A DNA stretch of 34,508 bases, from NCBI RefSeq assembly GCF_009862265.1, contig NZ_WWGX01000052.1, positions 1-34,508 on the forward strand, read 5' to 3'. Source of the DNA: Streptomyces sp. SID8352 (GTDB lineage: Bacteria; Actinomycetota; Actinomycetes; Streptomycetales; Streptomycetaceae). Shown in pieces: positions 15,451-23,469 of the stretch. How positions within the stretch are numbered: the stretch's first letter is position 1; each line of letters begins with the position of its first letter. Made by a program: the position numbers and the translations under genes. The notes below the pieces were generated by a model. The model did not search any database. It worked only from the letters and a program-made list of their open reading frames with translations, and was not told where the DNA came from.

Positions 15451-15843
15451 GTGACCCGCCACGTGACGAACGAGACGCCCGTCGCCCCTCCGCGCCCCCT
15501 GCCCCGTCCCGGGCCCCGGGGCCCCGCCGCCCGGGAGCCCCTGTGGCGCGATCTGGTCGGCGAGGTACTGCGCGGGGAGCGCCTCGCGCAGGAGCGCACC
15601 ATCAAGGACGTCGCCGAGGCCGCCCGTATCTCCCTGCCGTATCTCTCCGAGATCGAACGCGGACGCAAGGAGGCGTCGTCCGAGGTGCTGGCCGCCGCCG
15701 CGGCGGCGCTCGGGCTGAGCCTGGGCGACCTGCTGGCCCGCACCCACGGCAGACTGCTCCGGCTCACCTCCCGGCACACCGGCCCCCTCGCGGCCCCCGG
15801 CCGCGCCGCCGCGCGCCGCGACGGGTTCTGCCTGGCCGCCTGA
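15451..15843 (+). CDS. popR: PopR/ClgR-type XRE regulator of clp genes
   Basis: The 130-aa protein has an XRE helix-turn-helix at about residues 32-95 (LVGEVLRGERLAQERTIKDVAEAARISLPYLSEIERGRKEASSEVL), very like ClgR and PopR of Streptomyces. PopR activates clpP3-clpP4 when ClpP1/ClpP2 are lacking, and is itself destroyed by those peptidases through a C terminus ending in alanines. This protein ends CLAA, fitting such a degron. Two clpP genes follow with a PopR-box-like site before them, which favours PopR over ClgR. The first 29 residues are Pro/Arg-rich and may be non-conserved. The GTG has no clear ribosome site, and a TAGGCT a few bases upstream hints at a leaderless transcript. Confidence 0.75.
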   Translation: MTRHVTNETPVAPPRPLPRPGPRGPAAREPLWRDLVGEVLRGERLAQERTIKDVAEAARISLPYLSEIERGRKEASSEVLAAAAAALGLSLGDLLARTHGRLLRLTSRHTGPLAAPGRAAARRDGFCLAA

Positions 15844-15850
15844 CCGGGAG

Positions 15851-15902
15851 CCGGCGTACGGAACGCCGGTGCGCGCGCGGGGGCCGCCCCGGCGCGCACC
15901 GG
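15851..15902 (+). terminator. Tandem hairpins after popR
   Basis: CCGGCGT-ACGGA-ACGCCGG (15851-15869) is followed by CCGGTGCGCGC and GCGCGCACCGG (15866-15876 and 15892-15902). The two stems overlap slightly, so they are alternatives. Either would end the popR transcript. Confidence 0.6.
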
Positions 15903-16048
15903 CGCACACGTCCCCGGGGCCCGGCCCGAGCACCGGCCGGCGCCCCGTGCGGCTCGCGCACCCCGGCGGCCCGCACGGCCTCCGGCACGGCACCCCGGCG
16001 GTTCCCGCGCCGCCCCCGCCGGTGCGGTCGGGGGTCGGCCGCGCGCCC

Positions 16049-16663
16049 TCACCCCCCGCCGGACAACGCCCCCCGGCGCGGGCCGAGCACCTCGTCGGCC
16101 AGCCCGTACGCCACGGCCTCCTCGGCGGTGAACACCTTCTCGCGGTCCATGTCCGCCCGCAGGGTCGCCGTGTCGTGGCCGGTGTGCCGGGAGAGCACCT
16201 CCTCCATCTGGGCGCGGACGCGCACCATCTCCTTGGCCTGCAGCGCCAGGTCGGACACCGTGCCCTGGCGTCCGGTGCTCGCGGGCTGTCCGAGCAGCAC
16301 CCGCGAGTGGCGCAGCACGAACCGCCGCCCGGGGTCCCCGCCGGCCAGCAGGACGGCCGCCGTGGAGGCCGCCTGGCCGACGCAGAACGTGGAGACCGGG
16401 GCCCGGACGAAGGCCATGGTGTCGTAGATCGCCATGAGCGAGGTGAACGAGCCGCCCGGGGAGTTCAGATAGACCGAGATCTCGCTCTCCGGCGCCGCCG
16501 ACTCCAGGTGGAGGAGCTGGGCGATGACCACGTTGGCGACGCCGTCGTCGATCCCGGTGCCCAGGAAGACGATCCGCTCGGAGAGCAGCCTGCTGAACAC
16601 GTCGTAGGACCGCTCGCCGCGCGGGGTGCGCTCGACGACGTGCGGAATCGTGTAGCCCGCCAT
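16049..16663 (-). CDS. clpP4: ClpP-family subunit lacking the catalytic His (ClpP4-like)
   Basis: The 204-aa protein has the ClpP fold: YLNSPGGSFTSLMAIYDTM, the nucleophile S100 in VGQAAST, and DMDREKVFTAEEAVAYGLAD with D171 in the catalytic Asp position. The segment that is normally hHQP reads RVLLGQPAS, so Gly125 (codon GGA) stands where the catalytic His should be. It therefore should not cleave peptides by itself, and probably works as a structural or regulatory subunit of a mixed ring with its operon partner. Its start overlaps the stop of the upstream clpP by one base (TGATG), which suggests coupled, roughly equal synthesis. The name rests on the popR context. Confidence 0.85.
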   Translation of the reverse strand: MAGYTIPHVVERTPRGERSYDVFSRLLSERIVFLGTGIDDGVANVVIAQLLHLESAAPESEISVYLNSPGGSFTSLMAIYDTMAFVRAPVSTFCVGQAASTAAVLLAGGDPGRRFVLRHSRVLLGQPASTGRQGTVSDLALQAKEMVRVRAQMEEVLSRHTGHDTATLRADMDREKVFTAEEAVAYGLADEVLGPRRGALSGGG

Positions 16664-17322
16664 CACCGCAGCCCCGTCCTGCGCCGCGACGCGGTCGGCC
16701 GGATGTCCGCGAGCGACTCCACGACGCTGTCCACCAGCCCGTACGCCACGGCCTCTGCGGCGGTGAACCAGCGGTCGCGGTCGCCGTCGCGGGAGACGGC
16801 CTCCGGGCTCTGCCCGGTGTGCTCGGCGGTGATCCGCTCGATGGTCCGCTTGGTGAACTCCAGGTTGTCCGCCTGGATCTCGATGTCGGCGGTGGTGCCG
16901 CCGATGCCCGCCGACGGCTGGTGCATCATGATCCGCGCGTTCGGCAGGGCGTGCCGCTTGCCCGCGGCGCCCACGCTGACCAGGAACTGGCCCATGCTGG
17001 CCGCGAAGCCCATGGCGAGGGTGGACACGTCGTTGGGGATCAGCCGCATGATGTCGTAGATCGCGAGCCCGGCGTGCACGGAGCCGCCGGGGCTGTTCAC
17101 GCACAGGCAGATGTCGGTGTGCGGGTCCTCCGCGGACAGGACGAGCAACTGGGCGCAGACCCGGTTGGCGGAGACCTCGTCGACGCGGGTGCCCAGCAGC
17201 ACCATCCGCCGGGCGAGCAGCTGTGCCGCCAGCTGGTCGTCGAAGCCGGTGGGAGGGGTGTCGCCCTCCTGGGCGCGCGGTGGCGGGGGAGCGGGCGCCG
17301 GGCCGGAGGCGAAGGGGGACAT
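16663..17322 (-). CDS. clpP3: ClpP-family serine peptidase (ClpP3-like)
   Basis: The 219-aa subunit of an ATP-dependent protease keeps the full triad: S109 in GFAASMG, H134 in IMMHQPSAG and D179 in SRDGDRDRWF. The oxyanion strand CVNSPGGSVHAGLAIYD is intact. The nucleophile motif has Phe where most ClpP have Gln (GQAASM). The first 25 residues are Pro-rich and may be a propeptide. Start at 17322 follows GAAGGAG. It is the first gene of a two-gene operon with the ClpP4-like gene. A PopR-box-like palindrome lies about 95 bp upstream. In known Streptomyces the second clpP operon is silent until ClpP1/P2 fail. Confidence 0.88.
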   Translation of the reverse strand: MSPFASGPAPAPPPPRAQEGDTPPTGFDDQLAAQLLARRMVLLGTRVDEVSANRVCAQLLVLSAEDPHTDICLCVNSPGGSVHAGLAIYDIMRLIPNDVSTLAMGFAASMGQFLVSVGAAGKRHALPNARIMMHQPSAGIGGTTADIEIQADNLEFTKRTIERITAEHTGQSPEAVSRDGDRDRWFTAAEAVAYGLVDSVVESLADIRPTASRRRTGLR

Positions 17323-17416
17323 GGGTGCTCCTTCAGAGGTGTCGGGGAGGTCCGGGGCGGCGGATCGGCCGCGGTTCCCCCACTCTGGAACGAGAGGGAC
17401 GTCCGGCGGGGGTTTC

Positions 17417-17431
17417 TCTGCCGGGAGCAGA
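17417..17431. promoter_or_regulatory. Candidate PopR box upstream of clpP3-clpP4
   Basis: TCTGCC-GGG-AGCAGA resembles the published PopR site TTCTGCC-N3-GGCAGAA. With the outer bases the left half matches 6 of 7 and the right half 5 of 7. It lies upstream of the clpP operon, where an activator would bind. Confidence 0.6.
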
Positions 17432-17609
17432 TCCGCCCGGGGCGCGGCCGCGCGCCGCGCGGAGCCGCCCGGCGCGCGGCCGCGGGGCGGAGTCCGGGGC
17501 TCCGGCGGCGACCGGTGCCGGCCGGGTCTCCGCCCGCCGCGCGCCGATGAGTTCCGGGCCCCGCCCCGGTCCCCCCTCACGACCGGCGTTTCGTCCGCAG
17601 GAGGACCCC

Positions 17610-18092
17610 ATGGACACCAACGGATTCACCACCTGCCTCTGGTTCGACGACCGGGCCGAGGAGGCCGCCCGCTTCTACGTCTCCGTCTTCGAGAACTCCG
17701 AACTCGGCGCGATCAGCCACTACCCGGAGAACGCCCCGCGCCCCGCGGGCACCGTGCTGACCGTGGACTTCACGGCCAACGGGCAGAAGTTCGTCGCGCT
17801 GAACGGCGGTCCGGAGTTCACCTTCAACGAGGCCGTCTCCTTCCAGATCATGTGCGACACCCAGGAGGAGATCGACCGCTACTGGTCCCTGCTCACCCAG
17901 GACGGCCAGGAGGGCCCCTGCGGCTGGCTCAAGGACCGTTACGGCGTCTCCTGGCAGGTCGTGCCGATCCGGCTGGAGGAGATGTTCCGGGACCCCGACG
18001 GGGCGAAGGCGGCCCGGGTCAACCAGGCCATGATGCTGATGCGCAAGCTGGACCTCGCCGCCCTGGAGAGGGCGTTCGCCGCCGACCGCTGA
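17610..18092 (+). CDS. VOC-family (PhnB-like) protein
   Basis: The 160-aa protein begins at an ATG after AGGAGGA. It has the PhnB / 3-demethylubiquinone methyltransferase-like pattern: TTCLWFDDRAEEAARFYVSVFENSELGAISHYPEN, then TVDFTANGQKFVALNGGPEFTFNEAVSFQIMC, and GWLKDRYGVSWQVVPIRLEEM. Despite the family name these are usually small VOC proteins of unknown substrate. The gene is transcribed away from the clpP operon. A second VOC gene follows after 123 bp and may share its transcript. Confidence 0.88.
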   Translation: MDTNGFTTCLWFDDRAEEAARFYVSVFENSELGAISHYPENAPRPAGTVLTVDFTANGQKFVALNGGPEFTFNEAVSFQIMCDTQEEIDRYWSLLTQDGQEGPCGWLKDRYGVSWQVVPIRLEEMFRDPDGAKAARVNQAMMLMRKLDLAALERAFAADR

Positions 18093-18215
18093 GCCCTCCG
18101 GGGGCGCGGCCGGCCCGGCGCCCGCCGGGCATTCCGGGCCCGCCCCACCGACAGCGCCCGCGGCGCACCCGTGCGCGGGCGACCCCCACCGAGTCAGACA
18201 GAGGAGGCGGCAGCC

Positions 18216-19010
18216 ATGGCCGCACCGACCGAAGGGGCCCCGTGCTGGGCCGATGTGATGTGCGGCGACGTCGAGGGGGCCAAGGCCTTCTACGGCGCCG
18301 TCCTCGGCTGGACCTTCCGCGACATGCCGACGGAGTTCGGCGACTACACCCAGGCCTACGCGGGCGACAGCGCGGTGGCCGCCGTGGTCCCGCCCGCACC
18401 CGGCCACGAGGTCGCCCGCTGGTGCCTCTACCTGGCCTCCCCGGATGCGGCGGCGACCGCGGAACGGGTCCGCGAGGCCGGGGGCGAGGTCCTCGCGGAG
18501 CCCATGCGCGTCGACGGCTTCGGCACCATGTGCCTGGCCCGCGATCCCGGCGGCGTCGTCTTCGGCGTCTGGCAGCCCGGCAGCCACGAGGGGTTCGGGG
18601 CGGTCGGCGTGCCCGGAGCCTTCTGCTGGGCCGAGGTCTTCACCCGCGACCCCGCCGCGGCCGACGCGTTCTTCCCCGCCGTCTTCCCCTACACCACGCG
18701 GCGGATGGAGGACGCGGGCATGGACTTCCGGGTCTACGACACGAAGGACGGCACGGTGCTCGGCAGGATGGCGATGACGGACGACTTCCCGCCCGGGATG
18801 CCGTCCTTCGTCAACGTCTACTTCACCGTCGACGACTGCGACGCGGCGGTCTCCCGCGCCACCGAGCGGGGCGGGACGCTGCGGTTCGGCCCGATGGACA
18901 GTCCCTTCGGCCGGTTCGCGGCGCTGGGCGACCCGCAGGGCGCACACTTCTCGGTCATCGACGTGACCCGGACCCGGGGGGAGACGCCCACCCTCGGCGA
19001 GGTCTCCTGA
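18216..19010 (+). CDS. Two-domain VOC-family protein
   Basis: The 264-aa protein contains two VOC units in tandem: residues 8-125 (PCWADVMCGDVEGAKAFYGAVLGWTF up to CLARDPGGVVFGVWQPG) and 135-255 (PGAFCWAEVFTRDPAAADAFFPAVFPY up to FAALGDPQGAHFSVIDV). This double arrangement is common in Streptomyces and is often annotated as a hydroxylase or glyoxalase-like protein, but the activity is unproven. The ATG at 18216 follows AGAGGAGG. Confidence 0.9.
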   Translation: MAAPTEGAPCWADVMCGDVEGAKAFYGAVLGWTFRDMPTEFGDYTQAYAGDSAVAAVVPPAPGHEVARWCLYLASPDAAATAERVREAGGEVLAEPMRVDGFGTMCLARDPGGVVFGVWQPGSHEGFGAVGVPGAFCWAEVFTRDPAAADAFFPAVFPYTTRRMEDAGMDFRVYDTKDGTVLGRMAMTDDFPPGMPSFVNVYFTVDDCDAAVSRATERGGTLRFGPMDSPFGRFAALGDPQGAHFSVIDVTRTRGETPTLGEVS

Positions 19011-19052
19011 GGCACGTCCGGGAGCCCCGCCGGACCATGGCATGATCGGCGC

Positions 19053-19742
19053 ATGCGTGAACGAGCAGTGGCCGCGTGCGACGGGGCCTCGAAGGGGAAC
19101 CCGGGCCCGGCCGGCTGGGCCTGGGTCCTCGCCGACACCTCCGGGACGCCGGTCCGCTGGGAGGCGGGCCCGCTCGGCAGGAACACCAACAACGTCGCCG
19201 AACTCACCGCGCTGGAACAGCTCCTGGCGTCGACCGACCCGGACGTGCCGCTGGAGGTCCGGATGGACTCCCAGTACGCCATGAAGGCCGTCACCACCTG
19301 GCTGCCCGGCTGGAAGCGCAACGGCTGGCGCACCGCCGCCGGCAAGCCGGTCGCCAACCAGGAACTCGTCGTCCGCATCGACGCCCTGCTCGACGGACGC
19401 TCGGTCGACTTCCGCTACGTCCCCGCCCACCAGATCGACGGCGACCCGCTGAACGACTTCGCGGACCGCGCGGCCAGCCGGGCGGCCACCGATCAGGAGA
19501 GCGCGAGCAGCGCCCTCGGCTCCCCGGAACCGCCGCCCTCCCCGGACGTCCCGGCCGTCCGCACCGCCACCCGGCGCAAGCCCGGCGCTGCGGCCCGCAA
19601 GGGCGGGGGTTCCTCGCGGACGCTGAAGGCCAAGTTCCCCGGGCGCTGCGTCTGCGGCCGGTCCTACGCGGCCGGTGAGTCCATCGCCAGGAACGACCAG
19701 GGCTGGGGCCACCCGGACTGCCGCACCGCGGCGGCCGGATAG
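19053..19742 (+). CDS. rnhA: RNase H with a Cys-rich C-terminal tail
   Basis: The N-terminal 145 residues are a type 1 RNase H, which cuts RNA in RNA-DNA hybrids. The acidic residues are D10 (ACDGASKGNPGPAGW), E50 (NNVAELTAL), D72 (RMDSQYAM) and D138 (NDFADRAA). A flexible Pro/Ala/Arg linker follows. The last 40 residues (FPGRCVCGRSYAAGES, GWGHPDC) place C199, C201, H220 and C223 as a possible zinc-binding knuckle absent from E. coli RNase HI. No Shine-Dalgarno is obvious. An ATG at 19042 is in another frame. Confidence 0.9.
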   Translation: MRERAVAACDGASKGNPGPAGWAWVLADTSGTPVRWEAGPLGRNTNNVAELTALEQLLASTDPDVPLEVRMDSQYAMKAVTTWLPGWKRNGWRTAAGKPVANQELVVRIDALLDGRSVDFRYVPAHQIDGDPLNDFADRAASRAATDQESASSALGSPEPPPSPDVPAVRTATRRKPGAAARKGGGSSRTLKAKFPGRCVCGRSYAAGESIARNDQGWGHPDCRTAAAG

Positions 19743-20067
19743 CGCTTCCCCCGGCCGCGCGCCGGGGCCCGCCGCGACCGGGACGCCCGCCGCGACCGGG
19801 ACGCCCGGCGGGACCGGGACGCCCGGCGCCGGGCGGTGCCCGGGCGCGGCACCGGGCGCCCGGGCGCGCCCGCCCCTCCCCGGTCCACCGGGGCGCCCTC
19901 CAGGCCCGGCCCGCGACGGTGCTTGGCCTCCCGCGCCGGACGCCGCGGCCCTTCCGCGCCGGACGCCGCGGCCCGCCCGCGCCGGACGCCGCGGCCCGCC
20001 CGCGCCGGACGCCGCGGCCCGCCCGCGCCCATGCGCCGGACCCGCCCCGACCCCCTGCTACCCTGCG
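19743..20067. repeat. Intergenic tandem repeats (18-bp and 23-bp units)
   Basis: The 363-bp gap before the monooxygenase holds two arrays. Three 18-bp units around GACCGGGACGCCCGC start at 19776, 19794 and 19812. Four 23-bp units, GCCGGACGCCGCGGCC plus seven bases, start at 19935, 19958, 19981 and 20004 and are nearly identical. The 23-bp unit contains the palindrome GCCGCGGC. No gene is supported here. Confidence 0.85.
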
Positions 20068-20068
20068 C

Positions 20069-20087
20069 ACCAAATGTCCGATTTGGT
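20069..20087. promoter_or_regulatory. Operator-like palindrome before the monooxygenase
   Basis: ACCAAAT-GTCCG-ATTTGGT is a perfect 7-bp-arm inverted repeat in an AT-rich island, ending 18 bp before the GTG start. It is well placed for a repressor. The regulator is not evident nearby. Confidence 0.6.
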
Positions 20088-20105
20088 CGTATCGCAGGGG
20101 TGTGT

Positions 20106-21347
20106 GTGAAGGTCGCTTGCGTCGGCGGCGGGCCCGCCGGACTCTATCTGTCGATCCTGCTCAAGCTGCGGGACCCCGCCCACGAGATCACCGTCCACGA
20201 ACGCGACCCCGAGGGCTCCACCTACGGCTGGGGCGTCACCTACTGGCGCGGTCTCCTCGACCGGCTCCACGCGCACGACCCCGAGTCCGCCCGCGCCGTC
20301 GGGGAGCACTCCGCGCGCTGGCGCGACGGCGTCGCCCACCTGGGCGGCCCGGTCGCCCGGCACCGGGGCGACGAGGGCTTCGGCATCGGCCGCCACCGGC
20401 TGCTGGAGATCCTCGCGGCCCGCGCCCGCTCACTGGGCGTGCGCGTCGCCTACGAGGACGAGGTCACCGCCTCCGACCCGCCCGACGCCGACCTCGTCGT
20501 GGCCGCCGACGGCGTCCGCAGCGCCCTGCGCACCGCGTACGCCGACCACTTCGGCACCCGGATCAGGACCGGCCGCAACCCCTACCTCTGGCTCGGCACC
20601 ACCAAGGTCCTCGACGCCTTCACCTTCGCCTTCGCCGAGACCGCCCACGGCTGGATCTGGGCGTACGGCTACGGCTACGGTCCCCGGGGCAGCACCTGCG
20701 TCGTCGAGTGCGCGCCCGGCACCTGGAGCGGGCTCGGCCTGGACCGCGCGGAGGAGGCCGAGGGGCTGGCCCTGCTGGAGGACCTGTTCGCCGGGGTCCT
20801 GGACGGCCATCCGCTCACCGGGCGCGCCGCCCCCGGCGCGGGACCCGCCCCCTGGACCACCTTCCGCACCCTCACCAACCGCACCTGGTCCCGGGGCAAC
20901 CTCGTGCTGCTCGGCGACGCCGCCCACACCACCCACTACTCCGTCGGCGCCGGCACCACGCTCGCCCTGGAGGACGCCATGGCGCTCGCCGCCGCGCTCG
21001 ACGGGGAGCGAGGACTCCCGGCGGCGCTGGCCCGCTACGAGCGCGAACGGCGGGCGGCCCTGCTCCCGGTGCAGAGCGCCGCCCGCTACAGCGCCCAGTG
21101 GTACGAGAACCTGCCCCGCTACATCGGTCTGCCGCCCGAGGTGATGTTCGCCCTGCTCGGCCAGCGCCACTCCCCGCTGCTGCCCCATGTCCCGCCGCAG
21201 ATGTACTACCGGCTGGACCGGGCGGCCGGGCGGCTGGAGCCGCTGCGCCGCCTCAAGCACTGGCTCGGCCCGAGGGTCGCCCGCGCGGTACAGGCCCGCA
21301 GCATGCCGGACGCGGCGGGGGAGCGGCGGGTCCCGGCGGCGCGGTGA
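20106..21347 (+). CDS. FAD-dependent monooxygenase
   Basis: The 413-aa flavoprotein has the N-terminal FAD motif KVACVGGGPAGLYLSILLKL, the mid-chain LVVAADGVRSALR motif and the second FAD motif LVLLGDAAHTTHYSVGAGTTLALEDAMALA. The start, with HERDPEGSTYGWGVTYWRGLLD, resembles the flavin domain of aryl-CoA hydroxylases such as salicylyl-CoA 5-hydroxylase and anthraniloyl-CoA monooxygenase. It would insert one oxygen atom into an aromatic substrate using NAD(P)H; the actual substrate is unknown. The GTG at 20106 has GCAGGGG upstream. Longer in-frame extensions run through the tandem repeats and are rejected. Confidence 0.88.
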   Translation: MKVACVGGGPAGLYLSILLKLRDPAHEITVHERDPEGSTYGWGVTYWRGLLDRLHAHDPESARAVGEHSARWRDGVAHLGGPVARHRGDEGFGIGRHRLLEILAARARSLGVRVAYEDEVTASDPPDADLVVAADGVRSALRTAYADHFGTRIRTGRNPYLWLGTTKVLDAFTFAFAETAHGWIWAYGYGYGPRGSTCVVECAPGTWSGLGLDRAEEAEGLALLEDLFAGVLDGHPLTGRAAPGAGPAPWTTFRTLTNRTWSRGNLVLLGDAAHTTHYSVGAGTTLALEDAMALAAALDGERGLPAALARYERERRAALLPVQSAARYSAQWYENLPRYIGLPPEVMFALLGQRHSPLLPHVPPQMYYRLDRAAGRLEPLRRLKHWLGPRVARAVQARSMPDAAGERRVPAAR

Positions 21348-21510
21348 CCCGGCCCGGGACCGGACGCTCCGGGGCCGGGTGGACGTCTTCCGGCCCGGCG
21401 GCGGAGAGGGACGAACGGGTTCCGGCCCGGTGCCGGACCGGGCGCCGCCCCCGACGGGAACGCTTCCGCCCCGCACGGTGCGGGAAAACGCCTGATGACA
21501 GACTGTCGCC

Positions 21511-22494
21511 ATGGACGAGCGCACTTTCAAGAGGTCGAACCAGCACGCATCCGTGATCGGCCTCGGCACCTGGCAACTGGGAGCCGACTGGGGTGACGTC
21601 GACGAGAGGGAGGCCCTCGCCGTCCTGGAGGCGGCGGCCGAGTCCGGCGTCACCTTCTTCGACACCGCCGACGTCTACGGCGACGGCCGCAGTGAGCGGA
21701 TCATCGCCGGATTCCTCGCCGGGCGGCCCGATCCGCGCGTGACGGTCGCCACCAAGATGGGCCGCCGGGTCGAGCAGATCCCGCAGAACTACGTCCTCGG
21801 CAACTTCCGCGAGTGGAACGACCGCTCCCGCCGGAACCTGGGCGTCGACGTGATCGACCTGGTGCAGCTCCACTGCCCGCCCACGCCCGTCTACTCCAGC
21901 GACGAGGTGTTCGACGCCCTGGACACCCTCGTCGAGGAGGAGCGGATCACCGCCTACGGCGTCAGCGTGGAGACCTGCGCCGAGGCCCTCACCGCCATCG
22001 CCCGGCCGAACGTCGCCTCGGTGCAGATCATCCTCAACCCGTTCCGGATGAAGCCGCTGCGCGAGGTCCTCCCGGCCGCCCGGGAAGCGGGCGTCGGCGT
22101 CATCGCCCGGGTGCCGCTCGCCTCCGGCCTGCTGACCGGCAAGTACACCAGGGACACCGTCTTCGCGGCCGACGACCACCGCACCTTCAACCGCCACGGC
22201 GAGGCGTTCGACCAGGGCGAGACCTTCTCCGGCGTCGACTTCGCCACCGGCGTGGAGGCCGCCGCGGAGTTCTCCGCCCTCGTCCCCGAGGGGTACACGC
22301 CCGCGCAGCTCGCCCTGCGGTGGATCGCGCGGCAGCCCGGTGTCACCACCGTCATCCCCGGCGCCCGCTCGCCCGAGCAGGCCCGCGCCAACTCCGAGGC
22401 CGCGCGGCTGCCGGAGCTGTCCGAGGAGACGCTCACCGCGATCGGGGACCTCTACGACCGGCGCGTCCGGGAGCAGGTCGAGGGCCGCTGGTGA
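21511..22494 (+). CDS. Aldo/keto reductase
   Basis: The 327-aa NADPH-dependent oxidoreductase has the full tetrad: D in FFDTADVYG, Y in the same motif, K in VATKMG and H in VQLHCPP. The C-terminal cofactor loop is VIPGARSPEQARANSEAARL. It differs from both other reductases in the window. No Shine-Dalgarno is seen before the ATG, and the upstream AGACTG may be a -10 element of a leaderless transcript. It is 163 bp downstream of the monooxygenase. Confidence 0.92.
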   Translation: MDERTFKRSNQHASVIGLGTWQLGADWGDVDEREALAVLEAAAESGVTFFDTADVYGDGRSERIIAGFLAGRPDPRVTVATKMGRRVEQIPQNYVLGNFREWNDRSRRNLGVDVIDLVQLHCPPTPVYSSDEVFDALDTLVEEERITAYGVSVETCAEALTAIARPNVASVQIILNPFRMKPLREVLPAAREAGVGVIARVPLASGLLTGKYTRDTVFAADDHRTFNRHGEAFDQGETFSGVDFATGVEAAAEFSALVPEGYTPAQLALRWIARQPGVTTVIPGARSPEQARANSEAARLPELSEETLTAIGDLYDRRVREQVEGRW

Positions 22495-22520
22495 CCCCGG
22501 CTCCCGTGCCGTGATCGGGT

Positions 22521-22548
22521 GCGCCGGGCGGACACGACCGCCCGGCGC
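22521..22548 (+). terminator. Hairpin terminator after the aldo/keto reductase
   Basis: GCGCCGGGCGG and CCGCCCGGCGC are perfect 11-bp arms with a 6-nt loop, 26 bp after the stop codon. It would also end the minus-strand ORF at 22556-22911. Confidence 0.75.
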
Positions 22549-22555
22549 GCGGGGC

Positions 22556-22911
22556 TCACGGCAGCAGGAGCGCCTGCCGTTCCCGTTCCTGGGCACCGGC
22601 GGCGTCCCCGTCCCGCGCGGTGAAGGCAACGGCGAGCGCCGCCCCGGCCGCCGGGGCGCCCCGCGCGGTGACCGTCACCGGCGCGGGCGGCCGGGCGGCG
22701 CCGGACGCCCCGGCGCCGGACGGCCCGCCGGAACGGTGCTCACGGACGGGCGTACCGGGGGCGCCGGGGCCTCGAGGTCGCCGTGCGGACGGTCGCCCGC
22801 TCGTCGCCCGGGAGCCCGCCGGACGCCCCGAACAACCCCCTCCGTGGTGCGCGCCACCGCCCGCGCGTCGTCGCCGCCGCTGAGCGGCACGGTGAGCTGA
22901 GGGCAGGACAT
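22556..22911 (-). pseudogene. Degraded small ORF
   Basis: A strong ribosome site (GGAGAAGG) precedes an ATG at 22911 and the start MSCPQLTVPLSGGDDARAVARTTEGVV looks genuine. The same frame ends as low-complexity Arg/Pro text near 22675. Coding-like segments continue in the other two frames (GASGGLPGDERATVRTATS, then PAPVTVTARGAPAAGAALAVAFTARDGDAAG to QERERQALLLP and a stop at 22556). This suggests one small gene of about 118 aa broken by at least two frameshifts, or a sequence with errors. I do not recognise the family. Confidence 0.4.
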
Positions 22912-23043
22912 CCTTCTCCCCCTCTGCCGGTTCGGGTGTCCCGGTCCGTGCAATCGCGGGGTTCCCGCCCGAACCGGGGCCGACGTGGGCGGCCCGGCCG
23001 CTCCCGGGCGCGCGGAACCCCGCACCGGCGGGGCCGGGCCGGG

Positions 23044-23469
23044 TCAGCCCTCGGCCGTCAGGGCCGCCAGGACGTCGTCGATGCGGATCTCTTCGGTGCC
23101 CTCCGGCACCGCCTTCCGCGTCTCGCGCAGGAAGGCCGCGAGCGGCACCGCCCAGACGAACACCACGGCCCGGTGGCGCTCCCCGTCGGGCCGCACATCG
23201 CCGAGGAACTCCATGCGCAGTTCCTCCCACATCCCGCGGGCCCACGGCCGCAGCCGCACATCGCCCACCCCGACCTCCCGGGTGAGGCCCTCGGCCACCA
23301 TCCGCCGGTCCAGCGCCCAGCGGGCGAGCACCCGGCCCTCATGCGTGAACGTGACGGTCAGGGCGAAGGGATCGGCGGGGTCGTAGAGGAGGTGGGCGAG
23401 GAGGGGGAAGCGGTCGGCCTCACCCGTCCGGAGCTGGACTACCAGGGTCTTGCGCAGGACGGGGTTCAC
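23044..23469 (-). CDS. SsgA-like sporulation/cell-division regulator
   Basis: The 141-aa protein shows the SsgA-like pattern: VVQLRTGEADRFPLLAHLLYDPADPFALTVTFTHEGRVLARWALDRRMVAEGLTREVGVGDVRLRP, then a short conserved C-terminal half. SsgA-like proteins are found only in morphologically complex actinomycetes and help place septa and remodel the cell wall during sporulation. It starts at a GTG at 23469 with GGAGGG upstream; a slightly longer start cannot be excluded. The N terminus differs from SsgA and SsgB, so it is a divergent member. It stands alone in the minus direction. Confidence 0.85.
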   Translation of the reverse strand: MNPVLRKTLVVQLRTGEADRFPLLAHLLYDPADPFALTVTFTHEGRVLARWALDRRMVAEGLTREVGVGDVRLRPWARGMWEELRMEFLGDVRPDGERHRAVVFVWAVPLAAFLRETRKAVPEGTEEIRIDDVLAALTAEG

